DNA of 64,000 nucleotides, taken from Hypomesus transpacificus. Lineage: Eukaryota; Chordata; Actinopteri; Osmeriformes; Osmeridae. The notes below the pieces were generated by a model, which had not been told where the DNA came from, did no database searches, and saw nothing but the letters and a program-made list of their open reading frames with translations. The DNA is taken from the NCBI RefSeq assembly GCF_021917145.1, contig NC_061061.1, positions 4,349,390 to 4,413,389 on the forward strand, written 5' to 3'. This document shows positions 1 to 10,734 of this stretch, one piece after another. How positions within the stretch are numbered: position 1 is the first letter of the stretch; each line of letters opens with the position of its first letter. Both the position numbers and the translations under genes were made by a program.

Positions 1-970
1 CATCAAACAGTGAACAGTGAACAAAACCGAGAGTGGAAAAAAAAGTCTTAAACCAGAGCCTAAATCACACAGCCATTGAATAGCAAAGCATCTCTCTAAT
101 AAATTAGAGTGTAGGTTAGGCCTCCATGCCATTCAAGCAGTCATTCCCAGCATGAACCCTCCTCTGAGGGAGCTTACCTGAGCCTGACTTGGCATTGACC
201 ACCATCATTGTTTCTATGACTCTGGGCAACCTCACCTACTGAACAGCGGGAAGCTTGTCCACCCTGAGGCAGACTGAACACAGAGGAGAGCACCCCGGAG
301 GGCTGGGGAGGGCAGAGAACCCTATGTCAGATTCAACTCACTTCATCAGACACAAGACAAAATCAACATGGAAGTTGATACCTAACTAAATTCCCCCATT
401 AAAAGGATCAAGATTTGGATTTTTGCAGAAATTGTAGTCCAATTTTTTGGAACACTGCAAACTGTCTTTGTATATCTGCGCTGAAGGTAAAGCACCTTTA
501 TCCAGGGAGTTCTTATGAACAGAGTGACAGAGGCCATTGAACTACAATGGATGGGTTACCCCTGCTATTGGGCAAAGGTTATGTCAGCTCCACACTGAGA
601 GTCCTCTGGGACACCCTGTACAAACACACTCTCCAAACAGAGCACAGCAACAACAACTCTGCCAAAGCCTTGCTGGGCATGCAAACACACAGCAGGGAAG
701 ACCTAATGGGCAGAGACATTTTTCAACCTGTAAATTGTTCATTATCATGAGTGGTGCCCTTTTTAATTAAGACACTATTTAAAATGATCTTTACCTAAAT
801 AGCAAGGGGTGCAAATTAAACGGTCCCTTCAACTCACCTGTGAACTGCGCTCCTCACCTGTGCAGTGCAGCACAATTCCCCTCAGCCCTCTACTATACAA
901 TTCTCATCTGGTGACCTGGCATGAGGACAAACCTAAAGGAATAAAGAAAGACATCTCAGTAATCATATGA

Positions 971-1001
<31 letters not shown>

Positions 1002-1015
1002 ACACACACACACAC
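971..1015. repeat. Poly-C tract followed by a short CA repeat
   Basis: About 28 consecutive C residues are followed by a short CA run. It is a simple-sequence tract with no coding potential, and its true length is probably unreliable in assembly. Confidence 0.9.
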
Positions 1016-2035
1016 AAAATAGTCATTTATTTTATCTGCCTTGGGATGTGCTATTCCAGGAGTTCGAGTAGATTTAAAGGAGACACGTTTTTATATAAAA
1101 CATTTTGACATTCCTTCAATTCAAAATAACCGATTCGAATTGGTCCCTCGAAAGAAAAAAAAGAGGTGATAATTTGTCTAGAATTAGCGTGACTGCAAAG
1201 ACTTAATCCCATTAATTAAGTGGCAAATTTGCAGGTTGCCAAGTCACTTGCATCCTTGATTGACCTGGCCTCATTTCGAAGCATTAGTAAACCTGTAAGC
1301 GCTGGATGTGGGAATGAAATGGACATCACAACTTTCTTCAATAATTTGTTAATGCTACATGTCACGGCTACTGGATGTGGGCTTATTTTAAGGTAAAGAC
1401 AAACGCAGTGCGCTCTTTGTCATATGCAAAAGTACATGAATTAAAACGCGTCCTTCAACTGTTAATGGGTTCCCCCATTGCTGTTCCTGCCAGCAACATT
1501 CCAACAGAGCTGAAGTTCCCAGAACACTCAACCACCTCAATTTAACTTCGTAGAATATGATAAACAGCGAGGAATGCGCCTCGCTATGTGACAGACAGTT
1601 GACACGCATAGGGTCTATACTACGAGTGAAAGAGTGGCTTCCAAAGGGTGTCCAAAAAAGTTATTTTCGATGACAATTACTTTATAAATATAGCTACCAT
1701 ACCAAGATGTATAACAGTTGTTCGATATTAAAAAACATTCCAGCAGAGGAGAACTGCTTTTTATTGCTCGCTACATTCTGACGTACTAGAACTGCTTTTG
1801 TCCGCGTGCAGTCATGTCAGCCTGGAAAGTGACTACTTCAACCCAGGATTATGGTTGGGTCCTTCCTCAAGTCTGATATACTCCCATCGTTTGAGTAGGT
1901 AGCTACTTCAGCTATGAAAAACGAAAACTGGCCGATTAGGTAACGAACTTTACGTTGACAAGAGCATATTTGAATTAATTTCCTGGAAGAAAAAAAACGT
2001 TAGCTAGAGCTACACTTTCTAATAGCCAGTCGATG

Positions 2036-2225
2036 TGTGTATGTCAGCTAGCCAGCTAGCCAGTCTTTAGCAGACACTGTCGTAACACCACCGCGCAAAC
2101 TAACATTAGGACATGACTAGCTAGCTATAGCAAGCATGTGGGAACCCTAGCTAGAATGGCTAATGTTAGCTAGATAGCTCGCTAACACTAGTAGCTATCA
2201 GCTAGCTAGGCTAGCTATCTAATTG
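2036..2225. repeat. GCTAGC/AGCTAGCT-rich cluster
   Basis: The tetramer GCTA and its palindromic form GCTAGC recur many times within about 190 bases, in irregular spacing, immediately beside the possible 5' untranslated exon at 2310-2450. A smaller cluster of the same words occurs at 33815-33855 and 34190-34235 beside the inferred smpd5 promoter. It is an imperfect short repeat; function unknown. Confidence 0.6.
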
Positions 2226-2809
2226 AAGTCATGACAATCCGGTGTCAGACCGAGAGCCGAAAAAATGTGCAGAGCCAGTAGGAACGGTACATTGTCAAAA
2301 TTACATTACCTGATAGTCTCTGTGTAATCCCGCCAGCCTTTCACACCTCCATTGATTTCTCAAACCTCAAAGAAAGGAAAGGACAGACTTCTTGAGGGTT
2401 CAAAACCGAGCCTCGCAAGCAGGCGGAGCTAACGTGCCGTGGACACGAGTAGTCAAGACAAGAAGCCTTCCACTTCTCTGTCAACAGTTTGGACATGGAT
2501 TACTTTGTTGAATGTTGTCTCAACATTTACATAACAAAACCAGCCTCAAAGTTACAATATACATTTAAAAACAACTTTTCTTATCAACTCCACTTGTTTT
2601 CATAAGACGAAATGTATAATGTCGGATGTTGCATATCCTCATCAAAGTTGGGTTAATTCCCAACAAGTATACTAAGCGCTTTACAATGACATCCCAGAAT
2701 TAGCTGTATCTAACTGTAATAAACTAGACTAATTGTTTTCAAGTGAAGGATTGCAGGTCAAATGTATTGTGCACAACTGCTCATGAATACCCATGGACAG
2801 GGCCATGTA

Positions 2810-4128
2810 CAGTGCAGAGTTTATGTTACAATTGTAACAATAACCTTATTCCAAAATGTATAAAATTCTTTTTTCCCCTCAGAATTCTACACACAATAAT
2901 GACAAAGTGAAAAAAACTTGTGTTAAATGTTTGCAAATCTATTAAAAATAAAAAACGAATTTATAACAAACATAAGTATTCACAGCCTTTGCGCAATACT
3001 TTGTTGAAGCACCTTTGGCAGCAATTACAGCCTCAAGTCTTTTTGACTATGATGCTACAAGCTTGGCACATGTTTTTTTGGGAAGTTTCTCCCATTCTTC
3101 TTTGCAGGACCTCTCAAGCTCCATCAGGTTGGATGGGGAGAGTCGATACACAGCCATTTTCAGATCTCTCCAGAGATGTTCAATCGGGTTCAAGTCTGGG
3201 CTCTGGCTGGGCCACTCAAGGACATTCACAGAGTTGCCCAAAGCCACTCCTTTGTTATCTTGGCTGTGTGTTTAGGGTCGTTGTCCTGTTGGAAGATGAA
3301 CCTTCGCCCCAGTCGGAGGTCCAGAGCACTATGGATCAGGTTTTCGTCAAGGATGTCTCTGTACATTCCTGCATTTATCTTTCCCTCGATCCTGACTAGT
3401 CTCCCAGTTCATGCCGCTGAAAACCTCCCCACATCATGTTGCTGCCACCACTGATGCTTCACTGTAGGGGTTGTATTGGCCAGGTGATGAGCAGTGCTTT
3501 GTTTCCTCCAGACATGACGCTTGGCATTCAGGGCAAACAGTTGAATCTTCGTTTTATCAGACCAGGGAATTTTGTTTTTTTCATGGTCTGAGAGTCTTTC
3601 AGGTGCCTTTTGGCAAATCACAGCTGTCGTGTCTTTTAATAAGGAGTGGCTTCCATCTGGCCACTCTAATTATACAGGCCTGATTAGTGGAGTGCTGCAG
3701 AGATGGTTGTTCTTCTGGAAGGTTCTCCTCTTTTCACAGAGCAACGCTGAAGCTCTGTCAGTGTGACCATCGGATTCTTGGTCACATCCTTGACTTAAGG
3801 CTCTTCTCCCCCGATTGCTCTGTTTGGCCAGGCGGCCAACTCTAGGAAGAGTCCTGGTGGTTCCAAACTTCTTCCAGTTACGGATTATGGAAGCCACTGT
3901 GCTCATTGGGACCTTCAATGCTGCAGACTTTTTTCTGTACCCTTAGCCAGATATTATGCCTCGATACAATCCTGTCTCGGAGGTCTAGACAACTTTATAA
4001 CATATAAAATAAATAAAAAACTTCACATTATCATTGTGAATTTATTTTATTTAGTCAATTTTGGAGTATACGGCTGTCACCACAATGTGGAAAAAGGGAA
4101 GCGCTGCAAATACTTCCCAGATGCACTG
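2810..4128 (-). mobile_element. Decayed Tc1-like DNA transposon (transposase broken)
   Basis: The ends read CAGTGCA at 2810 and TGCACTG at 4128, each flanked by TA, as expected for a Tc1/mariner insertion. On the minus strand the interior encodes fragments of a Tc1 transposase in several frames: an N-terminal helix-turn-helix piece near 3918-3700 (MKVPMSTVASIIRNWKKF) and a C-terminal catalytic piece near 3247-3047 containing [15 protein letters not shown]. Frame changes and stops separate the fragments, and at about 1.3 kb the element is shorter than the usual 1.6 kb, so an internal stretch next to the right terminal repeat has been lost. It is a different, older family from the intact element at 10735-12395. 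Confidence 0.88.
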
Positions 4129-4377
4129 TACATTGACATGTGTACAGATGCTTTACGCAGTTATTCAACTCGACATGACATTAGATGCATTTTAAAGTAC
4201 AATGGTTGTCAACAGATTGCCAGTTAATTACTTGTGTTTTACAGACAAATGTGTTTGTTTGGCTTAGTGTGGGTCATTGACATGACCACCCGGTTTGTCT
4301 GGATGTGGGCCCTGGCGGTGGCTGTGAATTTGCATGTGATTCAAGTACCAACATTCTATAATTGTTTTATTTGTATT

Positions 4378-4500
4378 CATTTATTTTGCAGGGACAATGC
4401 ACACCAATCAACAGCAAACTGTAAGTGAGCCAGAGTTAGCCAGAGAGGCTAATTTTCATCTGCTGTCCCCGGCCAGATGTTTGAAGGCAGCCTAAAATTA
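4378..4500. repeat. Fragment of a dispersed teleost repeat (LINE-like)
   Basis: The stretch with 'gcagggacaatgcacacc' followed by 'gaggctaattttcatctg' and 'tgtccccggccag' resembles a dispersed repeat tail that I recall from other fish sequences. It has no coding content here. The class is uncertain. Confidence 0.35.
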
Positions 4501-4872
4501 CAGAAATGTCAAATAACATAATAAGACTAAAATGTGTTGATAAACAGTAACGTATAGACAAAACCAATTTACATATTAGCAAAGTGAACCTGCAGTTCAA
4601 ACACATATATAACACTGAGACACATAACATACATCAAGCAGATATAGTGTGTCTGCTACTTTGAGTGCGTTGTTTAATAAAATCACTAACAGGTAAAATT
4701 GTAAAAACCAGACACATCAGTGAATTTAACGAGGTTCTCCCAACTCAAGGTTTGGTGTTTGATGAGGATATTGCAGTGATGGTGACTTTTTGGATGCACT
4801 AAAGCAATGGTTAAATATCTGATTATTGTTTAGGACTATCCCCTGGTGTGGCCAGTATTGCCCAATAGGGCC

Positions 4873-5112
4873 TAGTGATGGGCATTCCGGCTCTTTGTCG
4901 TGAGCCGGCTCGTTTGACTCAGCTCTGAAAAGAGCCGGCTCTTTTGGCTCCCAAACGGCTCTTTAAAACGTTGTAAACTATGACTTTGAGTATGATAGGT
5001 GAGAAACAATTATAATTAAATTATTGAATGAAATCATACTCTACCTTAACCACAATGTCTTTAAAAAATGCATTGATTTGTTATTGCTCCATGAGTTTTG
5101 ACTACTCGTCTG

Positions 5113-5196
<84 letters not shown>

Positions 5197-5309
5197 TATC
5201 ATTCATTATTACATAATCATTTAATTTCTACAGGCTATATTAATCTATTAAAAATAGAGTCGGCTCTTCACCTACAAGAGCCGACTCATTCGTGAACGAC
5301 CCGTCACTA
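4873..5309. mobile_element. Non-autonomous hAT-like element with subterminal GAGCCGGCTC repeats
   Basis: The left end reads TAGTGATGGGCATTC and the right end, reverse-complemented, reads TAGTGACGGGTCGTTC, a short imperfect terminal inverted repeat. The flanks are ATAGGGCC on the left and ATAGGAAA on the right, a partly matching 8-bp target duplication, which is the hAT signature. Inside both ends the palindromic word GAGCCGGCTC or its variants (AGTCGGCTCTT, AAGAGCCGACTC) recurs several times. The centre holds a long TG microsatellite. There is no transposase. Confidence 0.7.
5115..5194. repeat. (TG)n microsatellite
   Basis: About 39 uninterrupted TG units, lying inside the hAT-like element. 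Confidence 0.97.
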
Positions 5310-5942
5310 ATAGGAAAAGTTAGTGCGCTCTATCTTGGGTTTCGTCGAACAAAATGTAGGCTACCTGCCTCCATGACAATGTACCAGTGACTTTCACGTT
5401 TAAATTGTAATCTACGCAATGGTTGGAAGGAATAGAGATTGGTGAGTATGCTGTTATAGGCTGTTGCAGCTGTTTAACGGAACATGGGAGTTTGTTACTT
5501 TTATGCAGTCTGACACTGTTAGACAACTGTAGGGAGGAGTCTACCCCTACGTTTGGTTCAACTTCATGGGCATGTGCAAACTGTTGAAAAACATGCGAAC
5601 GGAGACTAATGTAAATAGGATTTATATACACATGTCATTTTTTGCCTGTTTTCTGGAATCTGTGGAATCGTGTTGTTGGACATGATGTTCAGTTTACGTA
5701 TACGTTACCGAATGTGGTTCAAGTTGGTTTAGAATGTTGACATTAAATCGACATTCTTCCATATAGAATGTTTTTTTAGGCTATCAAAAACGATGCGAGT
5801 AGTTTTTACGTTTCTATGCGTAGAAGCGTGCTGAATTGTTACATGTAAATGTTTATTGTTGTGATGTGCATATTATGCTTACATAGGGTTAGGGCCTGCA
5901 TTATTCACGATGTTGTCTATTTCCCTGTGTCCGTTAGAGATC
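5310..5942 (+). other. 5' flank of the Ig-like receptor gene
   Basis: This stretch precedes the start codon at 5943. It is AT-rich and has no recognisable coding exon. It probably contains the promoter and untranslated leader of the gene, but I could not place a TATA box or start site with confidence. Confidence 0.4.
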
Positions 5943-8900
5943 ATGCTGCCTTGGATCCTTCTGAGCCTTTTCAGTATCTGCCATGGTGAGATTTACGTGA
6001 ATTGTAAGCTTGAAGTTAAACGTTTAACAAATGTTCTAACTCTAACTTTCTATCTCCCAATCGTTCAGCCTACAAAACTAACGTGGTGTGCTATGGACAT
6101 GACGCCATCTTCCCTAACGATGTATCTGTCTCAATGTACTTACACAAAGTGTTCTTCACTCCATCATCTCCCCCTGGCCTCATCACAATGGTGATGGATG
6201 AGGTGAGTGAGACTGCCACAGTCTGACAGACAGACACACACACATGCAATTGTGCACAGCACAATCGTCACGTTGTTAGAATGGGTATTAGTTGAGGAGG
6301 TTTGATAATTGGCATTGTGAAAAAAGAAACTCCTTTGCTATCCAAATAGAATAAACTTTCTAAAGATATACTCTAACTTTGTGTTTTGAAGAGCACGTCT
6401 CTTGACCCTCGGTTCAAGAGAAGGTCCTTTTCCACAAAGTTACAGGATGTTACCATGGCTGATGAAGGAATATACTCAGTCCTGTTTCCAGAGAATGATA
6501 AACCTTTGCCTGTTCTCGGCATTACAGTAAAAGGTGAGACCACATCGCGGAACATTATTACATGCATGTTTAAAAACATGTTGCTGTAATTTGATTGAAA
6601 TAATTTAGATGATCTGCCACAGAGCTGTATACCGTTAATGGGGTAAGAACGTATGTTATGTGTACTTATATGTCAGAGTGCATTATATATGATACAGTGC
6701 TGACCTGTCCATCGCTTCATCCACTCATCTCTTAGATTGTTCAAAAGAGGCATGGCTAAAATATGGAATGAGTTACTCCCTTGAGGTGTCCAGAGCTGTC
6801 TCCCTCATCGACTACTCTCCACTGAATGATGACAAGGTTATTGTCATGTGGGACCGCACCCATCTTGTAAACACAGCCAGAGGGACACTAGAGAAAGGAA
6901 ACTTTGTGATGGATAAGCTGACTCAGACAGACCAAGGTGTTTACACCTTCCGAGGGAGAAGAGGGAAGTTCTTACACCGAATCCGCATCTACATTGAAGG
7001 TACATAGCAGCTTCAACTGGGGATTGTACGTTTTGGGATCAGGTGGCATTTTAATAGCGAATGTTATCTTGGTTTACTGTGCCCTTTACCTTGTGAATGA
7101 ATACCCCTCCTGTTACAGAGTGGACGCTCAGTAAGGCTGTGCAGGCAGGAGAAGTCTTTGAGTTCAGCTTCCCACTGGATCCCTCTGAGGTCAGCCTCGC
7201 ATTCAAGCCAAGCTTCAGTGATGATGCTGCCTCACCCTTCACTCTGATGGATGGTGGGGTACTGGTAAACAGGTATTTTGTTCGTTTTTATTATTTATTC
7301 ATTTGTTGTCGTTTTTATATGATGAGCGGGCTGTCACCCCTCTATCCAATTTATGATATGTATATATGGGCGTGACAATGGTTTAGACATTGGGGGGATC
7401 CAAATAAATACCCTTTAGTATAATTTTGTTGTTGTTAAGTGCATTGCCTACAATTCTATATTTTATATATGTAAATGCGCACATATATGTAAATCTAAAT
7501 GTGCACATTTAGAACATAGTTTCGAGGACTACATTGACCATTTGAATTCACATCTCAAGGAATAGTGTAATTTCTCAGAGACCCATGCCTGCCTGCATTG
7601 TGACCACGTCATTTTATCAGAAAAACAGCGACTCATGCTTTTATGAGGCTACTCGTTTTATTTGCTTAGCGTTACACATTTAGTTGGTATCAAGGTACTT
7701 ACTGTCTGAAAAAAACTGTGTATGCTTGGCTGCTGGTCCAGTTTTCTCTGCTTTTTAGGTAACCTCAAATCCCCCATTACTCTGCCTCCTCTCCAACAAG
7801 TTAACTAACGTTACTTTCTTTGCACTCAACTGACTGACGAAAAAGTGTTTGGTAACTATGACAACGCAGAACGGTGCAAGGTGGATTCAAACAAAATCAC
7901 ACGGGGGGATTCAAACACTTATGTTTTTCTTAACAAATGGAAATAAATTGAAAATAAATAAGACATAACAAGAGACCGATCCATTGACAGGGTTCATAAA
8001 AGGAGAACATATATTTTACATATTTTCTGCTGTATATTGGGGGACAGATTGATATTTTCTCAATATTGGGGGGGACACGACCCCTCCTAAGAATGCGTGG
8101 TTACGCCCTTGTGTGTGTATATATATATATATATGTGTATATATATATATATATATGTGTATGTATGTATATATATATATCTTGGTTTAAAAAAATAATG
8201 TATTTATTACATTTTACGTTTGGTAGAGGAGGAATACACAGGAGAAGACCAAAGGCATACCTAATGACTGGAGGCAGGATTAGAACCTTGTAAAGGCCTT
8301 GTGTATTTATCTGCTCTCTCACACAAAGGTGGCTGTTTAAGGAAAGGATTCACTATGTTGGCGGGCTCACAAAAGAGTTGCAGATTACAGATTTGATGCC
8401 CGAAGATCAAGGCACCTTCTGGGTCAGAGACAGACATGGGAACCTGGCTAAGGTGGTGGAGCTAACTGTTGTATCACCACATATCCCAGGTTAGTCACAG
8501 TACAATATACAGTATTACAATGCAGTTTCAGAAAAATACAAATGTATGTTATTAGTACATTTTACATAGTTTTTTTATTCTGGTGATGGTTGTTGTTGGT
8601 TTTTAGGAATTCTAATGATTCAAAATGTCCCCTGTAATAACTGACCAACTCTTTTCTATTATTCAGTTACAGATACAGGTATAATCAACTATCCTTTGCT
8701 TTTTGCAAGTGTTGCAGTCAGCGTGCTTGTTACGTGCCTTGCCAAGTGTTGCTGCTGTAGGAAAAGTAGTACGAAAAGCAAATCTGATGCCAGTACTCCT
8801 GAAGAACTGGTTGTCTTCCATCATGAGGTAAGTAGAAAGGCAAAACAAAGTGTGCTGGATAAAATGTCTGCTATTGGACTGAAACTCATAGGATGTGGGT

Positions 8901-9778
8901 GTGTTCAGCTGGTAAGTGTTGATATGTTGTTTTCCCTTCTGTGTACCCGTACAATATGTGTGTGTTTTTTAGACCACCATTATTGGCCCTAGACCCACAG
9001 AACCGTATACAGGGATCCAACACGACCCTCCCTATAACCCTGACCATCCCTCTATCTCTACTTCCAACCAACAACCTCAAGACGCAGATGTCTTGACTCA
9101 TCCAGTACGTCCAGCATCAATCTTGTTTCTCTTTTTTTTCTTTTCTTTACTTTACAATGATGTTCTACCATTTTTCTTCCTTTGTTTATTTGGTTGTGTC
9201 TTCCGACCTTCTTCTTTTTTTTCCCTTTTCTGCTTTCATTCTGCTTTTCATTTACACATCTGGTTAAATGTGTAAAACTTTTCCTTTCTATAAAATGTGT
9301 CTGTGTTTATTCCATAGTTCAATGTCGTTGCTGGTGATGAGCCTCCATCCTATAATGCTGCATCATATTTTCAGGTATGGGATTACCTTGACTTCCCACT
9401 TCCACACACAACCAGGGCCTTTTTTCTTCAGGGGCTAGCATCGGGACACACCACACACACATGATTGTTCTATCCTTATTGTTCAGGGGCTAGCATCGGA
9501 ACACATGCCTGTACACACACACCACACACATCACACACACCACACACATCACACACAACACACACACACCTGACTGTTCTGTCCTCTCTGTTCAGGGGAT
9601 AGACTCAGGAAGCGTGGCAGCTCCATCACTCTCAATGGGTTTCGACTGCCTCTCCTCTGACTCAGGGATCCAGTTTGAGTTTCCCAGGGGAGTAGGCTTC
9701 CCCTTGACCCCCCCACTGACCTCAGACCCACCCTCCTATGCAGATGTCTACACCTCGGATAAACTCAACTTTTCCTAG
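5943..9778 (+). CDS. Type I membrane protein with cysteine-poor Ig-like domains and a PPSY-containing tail
   Basis: Ten exons join in phase to about 476 codons: 5943-5985, 6069-6202, 6392-6533, 6736-6999, 7119-7272, 8329-8489, 8667-8827, 8973-9104, 9318-9374, 9596-9778; every junction is GT-AG. A signal peptide (MLPWILLSLFSICHA) is followed by three V-like domains, each ending in a DxGxY/F strand (DEGIYSVLF, DQGVYTFRG, DQGTFWVRD). Only the first has the B-strand cysteine (NVVCYGHD) and none has the F-strand cysteine. Domains 1 and 3 are each split over two exons. One transmembrane helix (LLFASVAVSVLVTCLA) runs into a CCCC cluster and a basic stop-transfer segment. The cytoplasmic tail holds DEPPSY and SDPPSY, which match the PPxY motif bound by WW domains. 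It resembles fish-specific Ig-superfamily receptors of unknown role. I do not recognise a named orthologue. Confidence 0.82.
7368..8108. mobile_element. Possible non-autonomous element inside intron 5 of the Ig-like gene
   Basis: The left end has GGGCGTGACAATGG and the right end, reverse-complemented, has GGGCGTAACCACGC, a short possible inverted terminus. G-rich 'attggggggga'-type words lie near each end. The interval explains why this intron (7273-8328) is much longer than the others. No coding sequence is visible. Boundaries are tentative. Confidence 0.35.
8104..8182. repeat. TA/TG-rich microsatellite
   Basis: Mixed GT, TA and TATG short repeats directly after the possible element in intron 5. 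No coding function. Confidence 0.85.
9425..9620 (+). repeat. Tandem duplicates of the exon-10 splice acceptor region
   Basis: The text 'ttcaggggctagcatcgg' occurs twice (near 9428 and 9483) before the real acceptor and exon start 'ttcaggggatagactcagg' at 9591. Each is preceded by similar pyrimidine-rich sequence ('gttctatcctt' or 'gttctgtcctc') and CA-rich spacer. These look like tandem partial copies of the intron 9/exon 10 boundary and could act as decoy acceptors. A similar doubled pattern exists in duplication copy 2. Confidence 0.6.
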
Positions 9779-10734
9779 TGTACATACACCACCCAGAATA
9801 TACACTACTTCGACCTAGTGTAAAAGGGATCGCTAATACCTCATTTTAATATCAAAAGTCTTCTTATTAGGAGTCTTCTCTCTCAATAGGTTTTATAATA
9901 TATGACAAATGTTCTATTAATAGCCTAGACAACATGAACATTTGGTGTGTTTCAGAGTTTTTAACAATCACTTAATCGTTTGTACACAATCGCTATTTAT
10001 AGAATGTTTTATGGGAATGTTTTATTATTCCACCATGTGTATCAGACCAACCACTACCAAGCTAACTAATGTGCCTGACTACCCAGCCATAATCCTACTC
10101 AGTGGATAAGAGAGTATATAGTATAATTATTCAATAGCTGGTCTAACATGAGTGCATTAACTTACTGACCATGAAAATAAGTGGCCTTTGAAGTGCCAGT
10201 ATAAGGCCAATATTTCTAACTTCTTTTATTGAATTCCTTGATTTGGAATGTAGTGGAATGTATTTTGTAATGTTTCAAAATGTGTGTGTGTGTCTGTATG
10301 TGTGTGTATATATATATGTGTGTGTGTGTATACGAGAGAGATTAACATATTAACAGTTCATTAGTTTTCAACATTAATGCCATTATTGGCATGTGCTGAA
10401 TATCATAGTTCTGTGGATAGGTGTTGGAGTAGAATCCTTGAAGGCATTATTACTTTACCGACATGTAACTGTCTACTGCCATACTATCATCATTTTCTTT
10501 AATGATTACTTGATAAATGGATTTTGGTTACAATAACCAGTTACAAATCCTGATGAATTGGGATGTTATCTATACTGTATGTTTTAAGAGTTTATTAAAC
10601 AATGTTTAAGTAGTTTTTTTTCAGTTGATCAAGTAGTGCTATAACAGTAACATGAAAACACTGGCAGACATACTGTAGACCCCTGATCATTGTTTTGAAA
10701 TCACTAATTTACTGTCAATATCAATCAACACTTA
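9779..10734 (+). other. 3' untranslated region and flank of the Ig-like gene
   Basis: This follows the stop codon and contains no coding exon. It includes 'gtttattaaacaatg' near 10590, which is not a perfect AATAAA but could mark the transcript end. It is duplicated at 15520-16440. A short TG/TA repeat at 10280-10340 ends in GAGAGAG, the counterpart of the huge GA repeat in copy 2. Confidence 0.55.

Larger units (their letters stand above)
1..2450 (-). other. Possible 5' end of a minus-strand gene running off the left edge
   Basis: No long conserved reading frame is visible here. On the minus strand a splice-donor-like site follows position 2310 (exon text ending TATCAG, then GTAATG), which could close a 5' untranslated exon at about 2310-2450. 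A second donor-like site follows position 177 (exon ending GGCTCAG, then GTAAGC), and the stretch just before it has two adjacent ATGs (208-203) and reads MMVVNAKSGS. Together they would fit a non-coding first exon and a start-codon exon of a gene whose body lies to the left of the window. I do not recognise the ten residues, and both donors could be chance. The rest of the stretch (poly-C and CA tracts, AT-rich sequence) shows nothing I can name. Confidence 0.25.

Noticed and set aside
3015-3766. Plus-strand frames across the broken Tc1 element
   Set aside because: They are antisense to the transposase fragments and have no independent support.
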